Source: Microbacterium keratanolyticum (GTDB lineage: Bacteria; Actinomycetota; Actinomycetes; Actinomycetales; Microbacteriaceae). From it: a stretch of 64,000 bases of DNA. The position numbers were made by a program, and so were the translations under genes. Location: NCBI RefSeq assembly GCF_016907255.1, contig NZ_JAFBBQ010000001.1, positions 434,001-498,000 on the forward strand. The letters are read 5' to 3'. Shown in pieces: positions 1 to 8,732 of the stretch (its first letter is position 1; every line of letters starts with the position of its first letter). Under the pieces are notes generated by a model. It saw nothing but the letters and a program-made list of their open reading frames with translations. It ran no database searches and was not told the origin of the DNA.

Positions 1-1031
1 TCATGCTCGTCGAGAACCTCGCCGACGATCTCTTCCACGAGGTCTTCCAGAGTCACCACACCCGCAGTGCCCCCGTACTCGTCGATGACGATCGCCATCT
101 GGTAGCCGCGGCTGCGAATCTCGGCGAGAAGCGCGTCGAGGTGCACCGTCTCCGGAACGCGCAGCGGCTCGGTTGCCAGCGCGGCGGCCGGAACATCTGC
201 CCGGCGTTCCCGTGGCACGGAGACAGCGGCCTTCAGGTGCACCACGCCCGTGATGTCGTCGAGCGAATCGTCATAGACCGGAAAGCGACTGTGACCAGTG
301 CGCATCGCGAGCTGAATCACATCGTCGGCGGAATCGCCCGCGGACACAGCGTGCATGCTCGGCCGAGCGGTCATCACGTCGCCTGCGGTCAGGCGAGAGA
401 ACGTGAGGCTGCGGTCAAGCAGGGTCGCGGTATCGGCTTCGAGCATTCCGGCGATCGCAGAGCGACGCACGAGAGAGGAGAGCTCCTCCGCCGTGCGCGC
501 ACCCGAGAGCTCTTCCTTGGGCTCGATGCCCATCGAGCGGATCACGGCGTTCGCGCTGCCGTTCAATCCCAGGATCGCCGGCTTGAAGACAGTCGTGAAG
601 AGCGTCTGGAACGGGATCACAAGCTTGGCTGTCGCCAGCGGCAGGGCGAGCGCGAAGTTCTTCGGCACGAGTTCACCGAGAATCATCGACAGCACAGTCG
701 CGGTCGTCATCGACACCACGACCGCGATCGGAGACACCGCGGCTTCCGCGATCCCCCAGTCCGTCAGCACCGGGCGCAGGAGATTCGAGAGCGCCGGCTC
801 CATCGTGTAACCGGTGAGCAGCGTCGTCAGCGTGATTCCGAGTTGCGCAGAGGACAGGTGCGTGGAGGTGATCTTCAATGCGGCGATCGTCATCGCAAGC
901 CGCGTCTCACCCCGAGCCTGTCGCGCTTCTAGGTCGGCCCGGTCCAGGTTCACCAGCGCGAATTCGCTGGCGACGAAGAGGCCGGTACCGACCGTGAGCA
1001 GAAGCCCCACGCCCAACATGATGTAGTCCAT
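1..1031 (-). CDS. CNNM/CBS-domain membrane protein (hemolysin C / CorC family), 3' end outside window
   Basis: The visible 343 codons run from an ATG at 1031 and leave the window before a stop codon, so the C-terminus is missing. The first ~190 residues form the membrane-embedded CNNM (DUF21) domain, with several hydrophobic helices and the family motif GELVPK near residue 120. Two CBS repeats follow (about 205-265 and 270-330), including the typical HSRFPVYD and [10 protein letters not shown] segments. The lost part should be the CorC/HlyC-associated domain. Proteins of this family are linked to divalent-cation (Mg, Co) transport or its regulation; the name hemolysin is historical. A GGAGGGG ribosome site lies about 7 nt before the ATG. 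It is divergent from kgd with about 290 nt between them. Family assignment is secure, substrate is not. Confidence 0.9.
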   Translation of the reverse strand, partial: MDYIMLGVGLLLTVGTGLFVASEFALVNLDRADLEARQARGETRLAMTIAALKITSTHLSSAQLGITLTTLLTGYTMEPALSNLLRPVLTDWGIAEAAVSPIAVVVSMTTATVLSMILGELVPKNFALALPLATAKLVIPFQTLFTTVFKPAILGLNGSANAVIRSMGIEPKEELSGARTAEELSSLVRRSAIAGMLEADTATLLDRSLTFSRLTAGDVMTARPSMHAVSAGDSADDVIQLAMRTGHSRFPVYDDSLDDITGVVHLKAAVSVPRERRADVPAAALATEPLRVPETVHLDALLAEIRSRGYQMAIVIDEYGGTAGVVTLEDLVEEIVGEVLDEH

Positions 1032-1137
1032 CAGTGCATCCCCTCCGAAGAGGAGGCCGGGCAGTGGGGCGATGTATTACAAGAGGGAGGGTCGTCCATA
1101 GTGACGACGATTCTACCCAGATCCCATGAGCATCTTC

Positions 1138-1155
1138 TGGTCTCGCGCGAGACCA
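1138..1155. promoter_or_regulatory. 18-bp perfect palindrome between the CBS protein and kgd
   Basis: TGGTCTCGCGCGAGACCA reads identically on both strands. It sits in the divergent 290-nt gap, about 70 nt upstream of a TAGGCT -10-like hexamer (1223-1228) that could serve kgd. A second, weaker inverted repeat (GTCGTC-N6-GACGAC, 1091-1108) lies nearer the CBS gene. A dimeric repressor site is the natural reading, but no regulator can be named. Confidence 0.4.
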
Positions 1156-1321
1156 ATAATTACACAGGCCCTTCCCACCCGATTCGTGCGTTCTCCCGGC
1201 CTCAGACGCCACGGATACCCAGTAGGCTTGAAGGCCGAGCGTGACAGATCTCGGGAACCGCCCGAGACAGATCCGCAGACATCTTCAACGATGAAGCCAA
1301 GATGAAAGAGGGCGATCGAGC

Positions 1322-4300
1322 GTGTCGAGCCAGGCGTCAGGCGTCGGAACTTCTGGTGACGGAGAATTCGGAGCCAATTCTTGGCTCGTAGAGGAGCTCT
1401 ACGAGCAGTTCAAGGTGGACCGGAACGCCGTCGACAAAGAGTGGTGGCCGATCCTCGAGAGCTACGCGTCGCAGACCAGCGGCTCCCCTGCGGCTCCCAT
1501 CACCCACCCGGTGACCGCCCCCATCCCCGTGATCGGCACCCAGCCTGTCGCGCGCACCACCGCGAAGCCCGCAGCGCCCGCCCCCGTGCCGGCGCAGGCA
1601 CCCAAGCCGCCGAAGGCCGAACAGGCCGACGCGCAGACCGACGATGACACGGTCACGCCGCTGCGCGGAATGAACAAGACCCTCGCCGCGAACATGGACC
1701 AGTCGCTCACGGTCCCCACCGCGACCAGCGTGCGCACGATCCCGGCGAAGCTGATGATCGACAACCGCATCGTCATCAACAACCACATGGCGCGCACGCG
1801 CGGCGGCAAGATCAGCTTCACGCACTTGATCGGCTGGGCGATCATCCAGTCACTCAAGGAGTTCCCGAGCCAGAACGTGTTCTACGCCGAGGTCGACGGC
1901 AAGCCCTCCGTCGTCGCCCCCGCGCACGTCAACCTCGGCATCGCGATCGACATCCCGAAGCCCGACGGCACCCGTGCCCTCATGGTTCCGAGCATCAAGC
2001 GCGCCGAGTCGATGACCTTCACCGACTACCTCGCCGCCTACGAAGACCTGGTCACGCGCGCCCGCAACAACAAGCTGGCCGCCGGCGACTTCCAGGGCAC
2101 GACGATCTCGCTCACGAACCCGGGCGGCATCGGCACCGTGCACTCCGTGCCCCGCCTCATGAACGGCCAGGGCTGCATCGTCGGCGCCGGCGCGCTCGAG
2201 TACCCGGCCGAGTTCCAGGGATCCAGCGACAAGACGCTGAACGACCTCGGCATCGGCAAGACCATCACGCTCACCAGCACCTACGATCACCGCGTGATCC
2301 AGGGCGCCGGCTCCGGGGAGTTCCTCAAGAAGGTGCACGAGCGTCTGATCGGCCAGCGCGACTTCTACGAAGACATCTTCGCGGCGCTGCGCATCCCCTA
2401 CGCTCCGATCCGCTGGGCCAACGACATCGCCGTCGACGTCGCCGAGCGCGTCGACAAGACCACGCGCGTGCAGGAGCTCATCAACTCCTTCCGCGTGCGC
2501 GGTCACCTCATGGCCGACATCGACCCGCTGGAGTACGTGCAGCGCTCGCACCCCGATCTCGAGATCGAGTCGCACGGCCTGACCTTCTGGGACCTCGACC
2601 GCGAGTTCGTCACGAACGGCTTCGGCGGCAAGCGCGTCATGAAGCTCCGCGACATCCTCGGTGTGCTGCGCGACTCCTACTGCCGCACGGTCGGCATCGA
2701 GTACATGCACATCCAGGACCCGGAGCAGCGTCGCTGGTTCCAGGAGAAGGTCGAGGTCAAGTACCAGAAGCCGGGCCACGACGACCAGCTCCGTGTGCTG
2801 CGCAAGCTCAACGAGGCCGAGGCGTTCGAGACCTTCCTGCAGACGAAGTTCGTCGGACAGAAGCGCTTCTCGCTCGAGGGCGGCGAGTCCCTCATCCCGC
2901 TGCTGGACGAGATCCTGCAGGGTGCCGCATCCGCCGGTCTCGACGGTGCCACGATCGGCATGGCGCACCGCGGCCGACTCAACGTGCTGACCAACATCGC
3001 AGGCAAGACCTACGGTCAGGTGTTCCGCGAGTTCGAGGGCACGACCGCACCGGGCAACCAGCGCGGTTCGGGCGACGTGAAGTACCACCTCGGCACCGAG
3101 GGCACCTTCGTGTCCGACGACAAGACCGAGCTTCCCGTGTACCTCGCCGCCAACCCCTCGCACCTGGAGACCGTCGATGGCGTGCTCGAGGGCATCACCC
3201 GCGCGAAGCAGGATCGCAAGCCGATCGGATCGTTCACGTGGCTGCCGATCCTCGTCCACGGCGACGCCGCGTTCGCCGGACAGGGTGTCGTCGTCGAGAC
3301 TCTCCAGATGTCGCAGCTGCGCGCTTTCCGCACCGGCGGCACCGTGCACGTCGTCGTCAACAACCAGGTCGGCTTCACCACGACGCCCACCGATGCGCGC
3401 ACCTCGGTGTACGCGACCGACGTCGCGAAGACCATCCAGGCGCCGATCTTCCACGTGAACGGCGACGACCCCGAAGCCGTCATCCACGTCGCGCAGCTCG
3501 CTTTCGAGTACCGCGAGCGCTTCCACGCAGACGTCGTGATCGACCTCGTCTGCTACCGCCGCCGCGGTCACAACGAGGGCGACGACCCGTCGATGACGCA
3601 GCCGCTCATGACCGACCTCATTCAGGCGAAGCGCTCCGTGCGCCGCCTGTACACCGAGGCGCTCGTCGGCCGTGGCGACATCACGGAAGAAGAGTACGAA
3701 GAGGCGAAGGCCGACTTCCAGAACCGCCTGGAGATCGCGTTCGCGGAGACGCACGCCGCCGAGACCGGCACTACCCCGGTCGTCAACGGCGCGGCCGCTG
3801 TCGAGCAGGTGGGCGTTCCCGAGACCACGGGCGTCTCGCTCGAGGTCGTGCACCTCATCGGTGACGCGCACGCGAACAAGCCCGAGGGCTTCACCGTGCA
3901 CAGCAAGCTGCAGCAGCAGCTCGACAAGCGCTACGACATGAGCCGCAACGGCAACATCGACTGGGGCTTCGGCGAGCTTCTCGCCTTCGGTTCGCTCCTC
4001 GTCGAGGGCACGCCCGTGCGCATGTCGGGTCAGGACGCTCGTCGCGGCACGTTCGTGCAGCGCCACGCCGTCCTCCATGACCGCGCGAACGGCCAGGAGT
4101 GGCTGCCTCTCGCGAACCTCTCCGAGAAGCAGGGCCGGTTCTGGATCTACGACGCACTGCTCAGCGAGTACGCGACCATGGGCTTCGAGTACGGTTACTC
4201 GGTCGAGGCTCCTGAGGCGCTTGTGCTCTGGGAGGCGCAGTTCGGCGACTTCGTCAATGGCGCTCAGTCGGTCGTCGACGAGTACATCTCCTCTGCCGAG

Positions 4301-4981
4301 CAGAAGTGGGGCCAGCAGTCCAGCGTCGTGCTTCTGCTGCCGCACGGCTACGAGGGCCAGGGACCGGACCACTCCTCCGCACGGATCGAGCGTTTCCTGC
4401 AGCTGTGCGCACAGGACAACATGACGGTCGCGCGCCCGTCCACGCCGGCGTCGTACTTCCACCTGCTGCGCCGTCAGGCGTATGCCCGTCCGCGCAAGCC
4501 GCTCATCGTGTTCACACCGAAGGCGATGCTGCGCCTGCGCGGTGCGACGAGCGCGGTGGAGGAGTTCACGCAGGGCCGCTTCGAGCTGGTGATCGACGAC
4601 GACCGCAACCTTGACCGCTCGGCGGTGAAGCGGGTCCTCTTCCACTCGGGCAAGGTCCACTGGGATCTGCGCGCTGAACTCGAGAAGAACCCCAACCCCG
4701 AGATCGCCCTCGTGCGCGTCGAGCAGCTGTACCCGACGCCGCTGGCTGAGCTCAAGGCGATCGCCGACACCTACCCGAACGCAGAGATCTTCTGGGTTCA
4801 GGAAGAGCCGGAGAACCAGGGCGCGTGGCCGTTCCTGGCGCTGGAGTTCCAGACGGTCGAAGGACCGCGCACGGTGCGTCCGATCGCCCGGGCCGCCTCG
4901 GCGTCGCCGTCGACGGGTTCGTCGAAGGTGCACGCGGTCGAGCAGGCCGACCTGCTCCGCCGTGCGCTGACGCTGGGCTAA
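1322..4981 (+). CDS. kgd: Multifunctional 2-oxoglutarate dehydrogenase (E2o-E1o fusion, Kgd/OdhA type)
   Basis: This 1219-residue protein matches the length of mycobacterial Kgd and corynebacterial OdhA. It starts at a GTG. Order of domains: a short N-terminal E1 helix (about 15-50), an Ala/Pro linker (50-105), an E2 succinyltransferase-type catalytic domain (about 115-350, with the DHRVIQG active-site motif), then the thiamine-diphosphate E1 part (about 380-1219), with GMAHRGRLNVL and the C-terminal transketolase-like half (PHGYEGQGPDHSSAR). There is no lipoyl domain, as usual for the family, so lipoyl groups come from the separate pyruvate dehydrogenase E2 partner. It oxidises 2-oxoglutarate to succinyl-CoA in the TCA cycle. 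The family is inhibited by the FHA protein GarA/OdhI, which is not in this window. Possible -10 (TAGGCT) at 1223-1228, leaving a leader of roughly 85 nt. A strong terminator follows the stop. Confidence 0.97.
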   Translation: MSSQASGVGTSGDGEFGANSWLVEELYEQFKVDRNAVDKEWWPILESYASQTSGSPAAPITHPVTAPIPVIGTQPVARTTAKPAAPAPVPAQAPKPPKAEQADAQTDDDTVTPLRGMNKTLAANMDQSLTVPTATSVRTIPAKLMIDNRIVINNHMARTRGGKISFTHLIGWAIIQSLKEFPSQNVFYAEVDGKPSVVAPAHVNLGIAIDIPKPDGTRALMVPSIKRAESMTFTDYLAAYEDLVTRARNNKLAAGDFQGTTISLTNPGGIGTVHSVPRLMNGQGCIVGAGALEYPAEFQGSSDKTLNDLGIGKTITLTSTYDHRVIQGAGSGEFLKKVHERLIGQRDFYEDIFAALRIPYAPIRWANDIAVDVAERVDKTTRVQELINSFRVRGHLMADIDPLEYVQRSHPDLEIESHGLTFWDLDREFVTNGFGGKRVMKLRDILGVLRDSYCRTVGIEYMHIQDPEQRRWFQEKVEVKYQKPGHDDQLRVLRKLNEAEAFETFLQTKFVGQKRFSLEGGESLIPLLDEILQGAASAGLDGATIGMAHRGRLNVLTNIAGKTYGQVFREFEGTTAPGNQRGSGDVKYHLGTEGTFVSDDKTELPVYLAANPSHLETVDGVLEGITRAKQDRKPIGSFTWLPILVHGDAAFAGQGVVVETLQMSQLRAFRTGGTVHVVVNNQVGFTTTPTDARTSVYATDVAKTIQAPIFHVNGDDPEAVIHVAQLAFEYRERFHADVVIDLVCYRRRGHNEGDDPSMTQPLMTDLIQAKRSVRRLYTEALVGRGDITEEEYEEAKADFQNRLEIAFAETHAAETGTTPVVNGAAAVEQVGVPETTGVSLEVVHLIGDAHANKPEGFTVHSKLQQQLDKRYDMSRNGNIDWGFGELLAFGSLLVEGTPVRMSGQDARRGTFVQRHAVLHDRANGQEWLPLANLSEKQGRFWIYDALLSEYATMGFEYGYSVEAPEALVLWEAQFGDFVNGAQSVVDEYISSAEQKWGQQSSVVLLLPHGYEGQGPDHSSARIERFLQLCAQDNMTVARPSTPASYFHLLRRQAYARPRKPLIVFTPKAMLRLRGATSAVEEFTQGRFELVIDDDRNLDRSAVKRVLFHSGKVHWDLRAELEKNPNPEIALVRVEQLYPTPLAELKAIADTYPNAEIFWVQEEPENQGAWPFLALEFQTVEGPRTVRPIARAASASPSTGSSKVHAVEQADLLRRALTLG

Positions 4982-4996
4982 TCAGACAGATACGAC

Positions 4997-5032
4997 GAAG
5001 GAGGGGACCGGATGCATCCGGTCCCCTCCTTC
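4997..5032. terminator. Bidirectional intrinsic terminator between kgd and the Eis-like gene
   Basis: A perfect 36-bp palindrome: 18-nt arms from GAAGGAGGGG to CCCCTCCTTC with no unpaired loop in the DNA. It lies 16 nt after the kgd stop and 35 nt after the end of the convergent acetyltransferase gene, so it can stop transcription from both sides. The apex is GGATGCATCC, a core shared with two other terminators in this window. Confidence 0.85.
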
Positions 5033-5066
5033 TCTGTCTCCGGCGGATTCGGTTCGCTGCGCGGGC

Positions 5067-6368
5067 TCAGAACCAGATTGCGAGATGAGGCATCCGCTCC
5101 GCACGCAATGCGCCGCTGAGTGCGTCGATATGCGATGCGTCCCCGTGCACGCGTCCGGCGTCGGCGAGCCGCGTCAGCGCCACACCTCCGAGAATGGCGG
5201 CAGAGAGCTCGGCGATGCCGAGGGTGATGTCGGCGGCCGCCTCCGGCGCAGCCTCCACGCTGGCGCGCTCGCCCGCGACGGCCTTCAGCCGCCATGTTCC
5301 CGCAGCCAGATCCAGCGGATCCGTGACCGTCACGACGACATCCACGTCGGTGGCGAAGGTGCGCGCCGAGAGCACGGCAGGCACATCGAGAATGCGCAGC
5401 CATCCGTGGTCGTGCACGGTCTGCTCCACACCGCGCTGGTCGGCGACCAGCAAGGGCAGCGGGTCGTCGACGGGCCGCAGTTCAGCGGTCACGATCGTCA
5501 CAAGGTCGTGCTGCACCGCGAAGCGCCAGAGCGCACGAAGTGCATCTGGTGTCTCTGCGGTGAGATGCCGCACCGACAGCTCGATGCCCTCGCTCTGCCC
5601 TGCCTCGGCCAGAGTGTAGGCCAGGACGCCGCGCGTCGTGCCGTCTTCGTCGATGTAGCGGACGCCACGCACCGACGATGCTTTGGTGTCGTTCGGCGCG
5701 AGCCCCGCCATACGCTCCCAGCGCGCTGGCCAGCCCGCGATCTGCCCGCCGCGCTGCAGACGCGCACGCTCGTGTATCGCCCCCAGATCGGAGGCCAAGC
5801 GCGGGCGCTCGAGGTACTCGATGCGCCCCGCCGTCGCCGAGCCGCCCCATCCGGCGCGACGGGTCTTCACACGCACGCGCATGACCGGGACAGCAACCGC
5901 GAACCCGTAGCGCTCGTAGAGGGTCGCCTCTGAGGCAGTGAGCCCGGCGACCGGCACGCCCGCGGCGGCCGCCGCGCGCAACTCGCCCTCGAGCATGGCG
6001 CGGGCGATCCCCATGCGCCGGTGCGTACCCGAGACCGTCACGGCACTGATCGCCCACATGTCGATCTCTCCACCCGGGACCGTGAGCGGTGTCACCCAGG
6101 AGTTCACGGTCGCGACGGGGAGGTCCGTGCGTCCGGCACCCGCGGGGAACACCCCGGTGTTGCGACGTGCCGAGATCGTCGCGCGCTCGAACTCGAGCAG
6201 TTCGTCGTTCGGCTCCGGATCGAGGAATCCCCTCGTCTCGGCACGAAGAAATGCGTCCGCGGCCGTCGAGTCCTCGGTGTCGATCAGGCGGTACGCCAGC
6301 CCGATGGCCTCCAGGCGCTGCGCAGAAACAGGGTCAACGGGGATCTCACGTGCGTCGAGCGAGCTCAT
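5067..6368 (-). CDS. Eis-type GNAT N-acetyltransferase
   Basis: The 433-residue protein has the Eis architecture: an N-terminal GNAT fold with the acetyl-CoA loop at about 108-126 (VSGTHRRMGIARAML), a second degenerate GNAT-like region, and a C-terminal sterol-carrier-like domain. The segment LYERYGF puts a tyrosine (about Y151) where Eis has its general acid. The chain ends in Phe, whose free carboxylate acts as the base in Eis enzymes. Eis proteins transfer acetyl groups to amines, including aminoglycosides and lysines; the natural substrate here is unknown. The ATG at 6368 is preceded at exactly 6 nt by TAGTCT, so the transcript is probably leaderless. The gene converges with kgd across a shared terminator. 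Confidence 0.88.
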   Translation of the reverse strand: MSSLDAREIPVDPVSAQRLEAIGLAYRLIDTEDSTAADAFLRAETRGFLDPEPNDELLEFERATISARRNTGVFPAGAGRTDLPVATVNSWVTPLTVPGGEIDMWAISAVTVSGTHRRMGIARAMLEGELRAAAAAGVPVAGLTASEATLYERYGFAVAVPVMRVRVKTRRAGWGGSATAGRIEYLERPRLASDLGAIHERARLQRGGQIAGWPARWERMAGLAPNDTKASSVRGVRYIDEDGTTRGVLAYTLAEAGQSEGIELSVRHLTAETPDALRALWRFAVQHDLVTIVTAELRPVDDPLPLLVADQRGVEQTVHDHGWLRILDVPAVLSARTFATDVDVVVTVTDPLDLAAGTWRLKAVAGERASVEAAPEAAADITLGIAELSAAILGGVALTRLADAGRVHGDASHIDALSGALRAERMPHLAIWF

Positions 6369-6374
6369 GCATTC

Positions 6375-6380
6375 AGACTA
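6375..6380 (-). promoter_or_regulatory. -10 hexamer TAGTCT, leaderless start of the Eis-like gene
   Basis: On the minus strand TAGTCT ends 6 nt before the ATG, which places the transcription start on the A of the start codon. No Shine-Dalgarno sequence is present. Confidence 0.55.
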
Positions 6381-6412
6381 CGACGCCGCGATCCGGCGCG
6401 GGGGCGTGTGAC

Positions 6413-6658
6413 CTAGTGTGCGCCCTGCTGCGCGGCTCGCAGGCGTGCGAGAACCTGGTCGCGCAGTTCCTCCGGAGCCGTCTCTTTACAGGCACGCGAC
6501 ACGACCTCGGTCAGCGTGCGGGCGACGAGTGCCTCGCCCTGACAGGTGGCGCAGTTCTCCAGGTGCTCGCGGATCTCCGTGTGCTCGGTCTTGCAGACCT
6601 CATTCCGCAAGTACTCTTCGAGATCACGGCGCGCTTTCTCGCATCCGCAGTCGGTCAT
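6413..6658 (-). CDS. rsrA: Zinc-binding redox-sensitive anti-sigma factor (RsrA/RshA family)
   Basis: An 81-residue protein overlapping the end of sigR by 4 nt (ATGA). It carries the ZAS signature HxxxCxxC (H32, C36, C39) and further cysteines at 4, 6, 22 and 57. RsrA holds its sigma factor inactive in the reduced, zinc-bound form. Disulfide formation upon thiol oxidation releases zinc and frees the sigma factor. Translational coupling to sigR would keep the two in balance. The start is fixed by the overlap and by the family's typical short length. Which upstream cysteine completes the zinc site cannot be decided from sequence alone. Confidence 0.93.
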   Translation of the reverse strand: MTDCGCEKARRDLEEYLRNEVCKTEHTEIREHLENCATCQGEALVARTLTEVVSRACKETAPEELRDQVLARLRAAQQGAH

Positions 6659-7338
6659 TTCTTGCTCCCTGTTCCGGCCGCGGCGATTCCTCGCTCTGCG
6701 GCATAATCTGCCAGCATCTCCCGCAGCATCCGCCTGCCCCGATGCAGTCGGCTCATCACGGTTCCGATGGGCGTCTTCATGATGTCGGCGATCTCCTGAT
6801 AGGCGAAGCCCTCGACGTCGGCGAGGTACACCGCCAGTCGGAAATCCTCCGGCACAGCCTGCAGTGCGTCTTTCACGACGGATGCCGGCATGTGATCGAT
6901 CGCTTCCGCCTCGGCCGAACGACTGTGCGACGCCGTGGTGGACTCCGCACCGCCCAGCTGCCAGTCCTCGAGCTCGTCGATCGTGCCCTGGTACGGCTCG
7001 CGCTGCTTCTTGCGATAGATGTTGATGTAGGTGTTGGTGAGGATGCGGTACAGCCACGCCTTGAGGTTCGTGCCCTGCGTGAAGCTCGCCCACGAGGCGA
7101 ACGCCTTCACGAAGGTCTCCTGCACCAGATCGGCCGCATCGGCGGGATTGCGCGTCATGCGCATCGCCGCCGCGTACAGCTGATCCATGTACGGGATCGC
7201 CTGCTCTTCGAACTCTCGCTGCGGGTCGCCAGCGCCGTCGATCTCGGCGGGCGCGTCGGTGAAATCTGCCTGCTCGTCCATTGCGGCCCAGTCTAGGCCG
7301 TCGATCGTCTCGGCGACGGGGTCCAGCATGGCGATCAT
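6655..7338 (-). CDS. sigR: RNA polymerase sigma factor, SigR/SigH (thiol-oxidative stress) type
   Basis: A 227-residue group-4 (ECF) sigma factor. Region 2 lies at about 45-110 ([26 protein letters not shown]) and region 4 at about 150-205 ([20 protein letters not shown]). It is directly followed by its zinc anti-sigma gene, the standard SigR-RsrA arrangement. In relatives SigR drives thioredoxin, mycothiol and proteolysis genes under disulfide stress. The ~45 residues before region 2 are acidic and poorly conserved, so a start a little downstream is possible. The upstream region has a perfect SigR-class promoter (7381-7407), which implies autoregulation and supports the assignment. Confidence 0.95.
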   Translation of the reverse strand: MIAMLDPVAETIDGLDWAAMDEQADFTDAPAEIDGAGDPQREFEEQAIPYMDQLYAAAMRMTRNPADAADLVQETFVKAFASWASFTQGTNLKAWLYRILTNTYINIYRKKQREPYQGTIDELEDWQLGGAESTTASHSRSAEAEAIDHMPASVVKDALQAVPEDFRLAVYLADVEGFAYQEIADIMKTPIGTVMSRLHRGRRMLREMLADYAAERGIAAAGTGSKK

Positions 7339-7371
7339 GTCGACTCTTTCGGCTCTGGCAATGGTCTTCAG

Positions 7372-7377
7372 TAGGGT
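7372..7377 (+). promoter_or_regulatory. -10 hexamer TAGGGT upstream of aroA
   Basis: TAGGGT ends 8 nt before the aroA ATG, consistent with a leaderless or nearly leaderless aroA transcript. It lies within the short gap shared with the divergent sigR promoter. Confidence 0.4.
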
Positions 7378-7380
7378 AGG

Positions 7381-7407
7381 AACCGATGAGCGCTCAGAAC
7401 TATTCCC
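7381..7407 (-). promoter_or_regulatory. SigR-class promoter of sigR (GGGAAT-N18-GTT)
   Basis: Read on the minus strand, GGGAAT (7407-7402) is followed by exactly 18 nt and then GTT (7383-7381). This matches the consensus known for Streptomyces SigR and mycobacterial SigH. It would start transcription a few bases later, giving a leader of about 35 nt before the sigR ATG. The -35 element lies inside the first codons of the divergent aroA gene, so the two genes share promoter DNA. Confidence 0.8.
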
Positions 7408-8732
7408 CGACGTCCTCCCCGACCAGCACGGGGCGCTACCTCGCGCCGGTCGCCGAGGGTGCGATGTCGAGTCTGCTGAGCGTGCCGGGGTCGAAATCGC
7501 TCACTAATCGCGAGCTCGTCCTCGCGGCGATCGCCGACGGACCGGGACGCCTTCTCGCGCCGCTGCACTCCGATGATTCTGCACGCATGGTCGACGCGCT
7601 GCGCGCACTGGGCGTGGGGATCGAAGAGACGGATGCCACGGGCCCGTTCGGTCCTGATCTGCTCGTGACTCCCGCCCGACTGAAGGGCGGCGCGACGATC
7701 GACTGCGGGCAGGCGGGCACCGTCATGCGCTTCATCGCTCCTCTCGCCGGTCTGGCACAGGGCGACGTCGTGCTCACCGCTCATGAGACTGCTCTGCATC
7801 GCCCCATGGGCGCGATGATCCACGCTCTGCGTGATCTGGGTGTCGACGTCGACGATGAAGGCAGCTGGTCGCTGCCGTTCACGATTCGCGGCCGCGGCCA
7901 CATCCGCGGCGGACGCGTCGAGATCGACGCCTCGCTGTCGAGCCAGTTCGTCTCGGGCCTGCTCCTCGCCGCTCCGCGCTTCGATGTCGGCCTGCACCTG
8001 GTCCACAAGGGCGAGCACCTTCCGAGCCTCCCCCACATCGACATGACGATCGAGTCGCTGAGCCGTCGCGGCATCCACATCGAACGCCCCGCCGCGGGCG
8101 AGTGGCTCGTCGAAGGCGGCACTCCGCGGTCCAAGGACCTGCCGATCGAACCCGACCTCTCGAATGCCGCCCCCTTCCTGGCTGCGGCCCTCGTCGCGGG
8201 AGGCGAGGTCTCGGTCTCGGGTTGGCCGGCGCACTCAACGCAGCCCGGTGCGCTGCTTCCGGATCTGCTGACGCTGCTCGGCGCTCGCGTCAGTCGGCGC
8301 AGCGGCGTGCTCACCGTCCGCGGTGGCGCCGCCATCCACGGTGTCGACCTCGATCTGTCCGCTGCCGGCGAGCTGGCGCCGACCTTCGTGGGGCTTGCCG
8401 CGTTCGCGGACGGCCCGACCACGATCCGCGGCATCGGCCACATCCGCCTGCACGAGACCGACCGCATCGCGGCCCTCATCGGCAACCTGCGCGCGCTGGG
8501 TGGCATCGTCGAAGAGCTGCCCGACGGTCTGCGGATCACCCCCGCTCCGCTGCACGGCGGTCCCTGGCCCGCACACCACGACCACCGGATGGCGACGACC
8601 GGCGCTCTCGTCGGACTGCGCGTTCCGGGTGTCGAGATCGACGACATCGGCACGACGGCCAAGACGCTGCCGGAGTTCGTGCAGCTGTGGGAGCGGATGC
8701 TCGCGGGTGGCCACGGAGGCGCCGACGCGTGA
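7386..8732 (+). CDS. aroA: 3-phosphoshikimate 1-carboxyvinyltransferase (EPSP synthase)
   Basis: The 448-residue enzyme joins shikimate-3-phosphate and phosphoenolpyruvate in the sixth step of chorismate synthesis. The N-terminal substrate loop [18 protein letters not shown] (about residues 31-48), the segment [11 protein letters not shown], and the C-terminal [11 protein letters not shown] region are family hallmarks. Length is normal for actinobacterial AroA. The first ~25 residues are a variable Ser/Thr-rich extension. It is divergent from sigR and overlaps rsgA by 4 nt, so aroA and rsgA form an operon. The same pairing is found in mycobacteria. Confidence 0.97.
   Translation: MSAQNYSPTSSPTSTGRYLAPVAEGAMSSLLSVPGSKSLTNRELVLAAIADGPGRLLAPLHSDDSARMVDALRALGVGIEETDATGPFGPDLLVTPARLKGGATIDCGQAGTVMRFIAPLAGLAQGDVVLTAHETALHRPMGAMIHALRDLGVDVDDEGSWSLPFTIRGRGHIRGGRVEIDASLSSQFVSGLLLAAPRFDVGLHLVHKGEHLPSLPHIDMTIESLSRRGIHIERPAAGEWLVEGGTPRSKDLPIEPDLSNAAPFLAAALVAGGEVSVSGWPAHSTQPGALLPDLLTLLGARVSRRSGVLTVRGGAAIHGVDLDLSAAGELAPTFVGLAAFADGPTTIRGIGHIRLHETDRIAALIGNLRALGGIVEELPDGLRITPAPLHGGPWPAHHDHRMATTGALVGLRVPGVEIDDIGTTAKTLPEFVQLWERMLAGGHGGADA

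Noticed and set aside
1850-4933. A 1027-codon open frame antisense to kgd
   Set aside because: It is a shadow frame typical of GC-rich coding DNA; the kgd strand encodes a full conserved enzyme, while the antisense product is low-complexity Arg/Asp/Val-rich with no recognisable domain.
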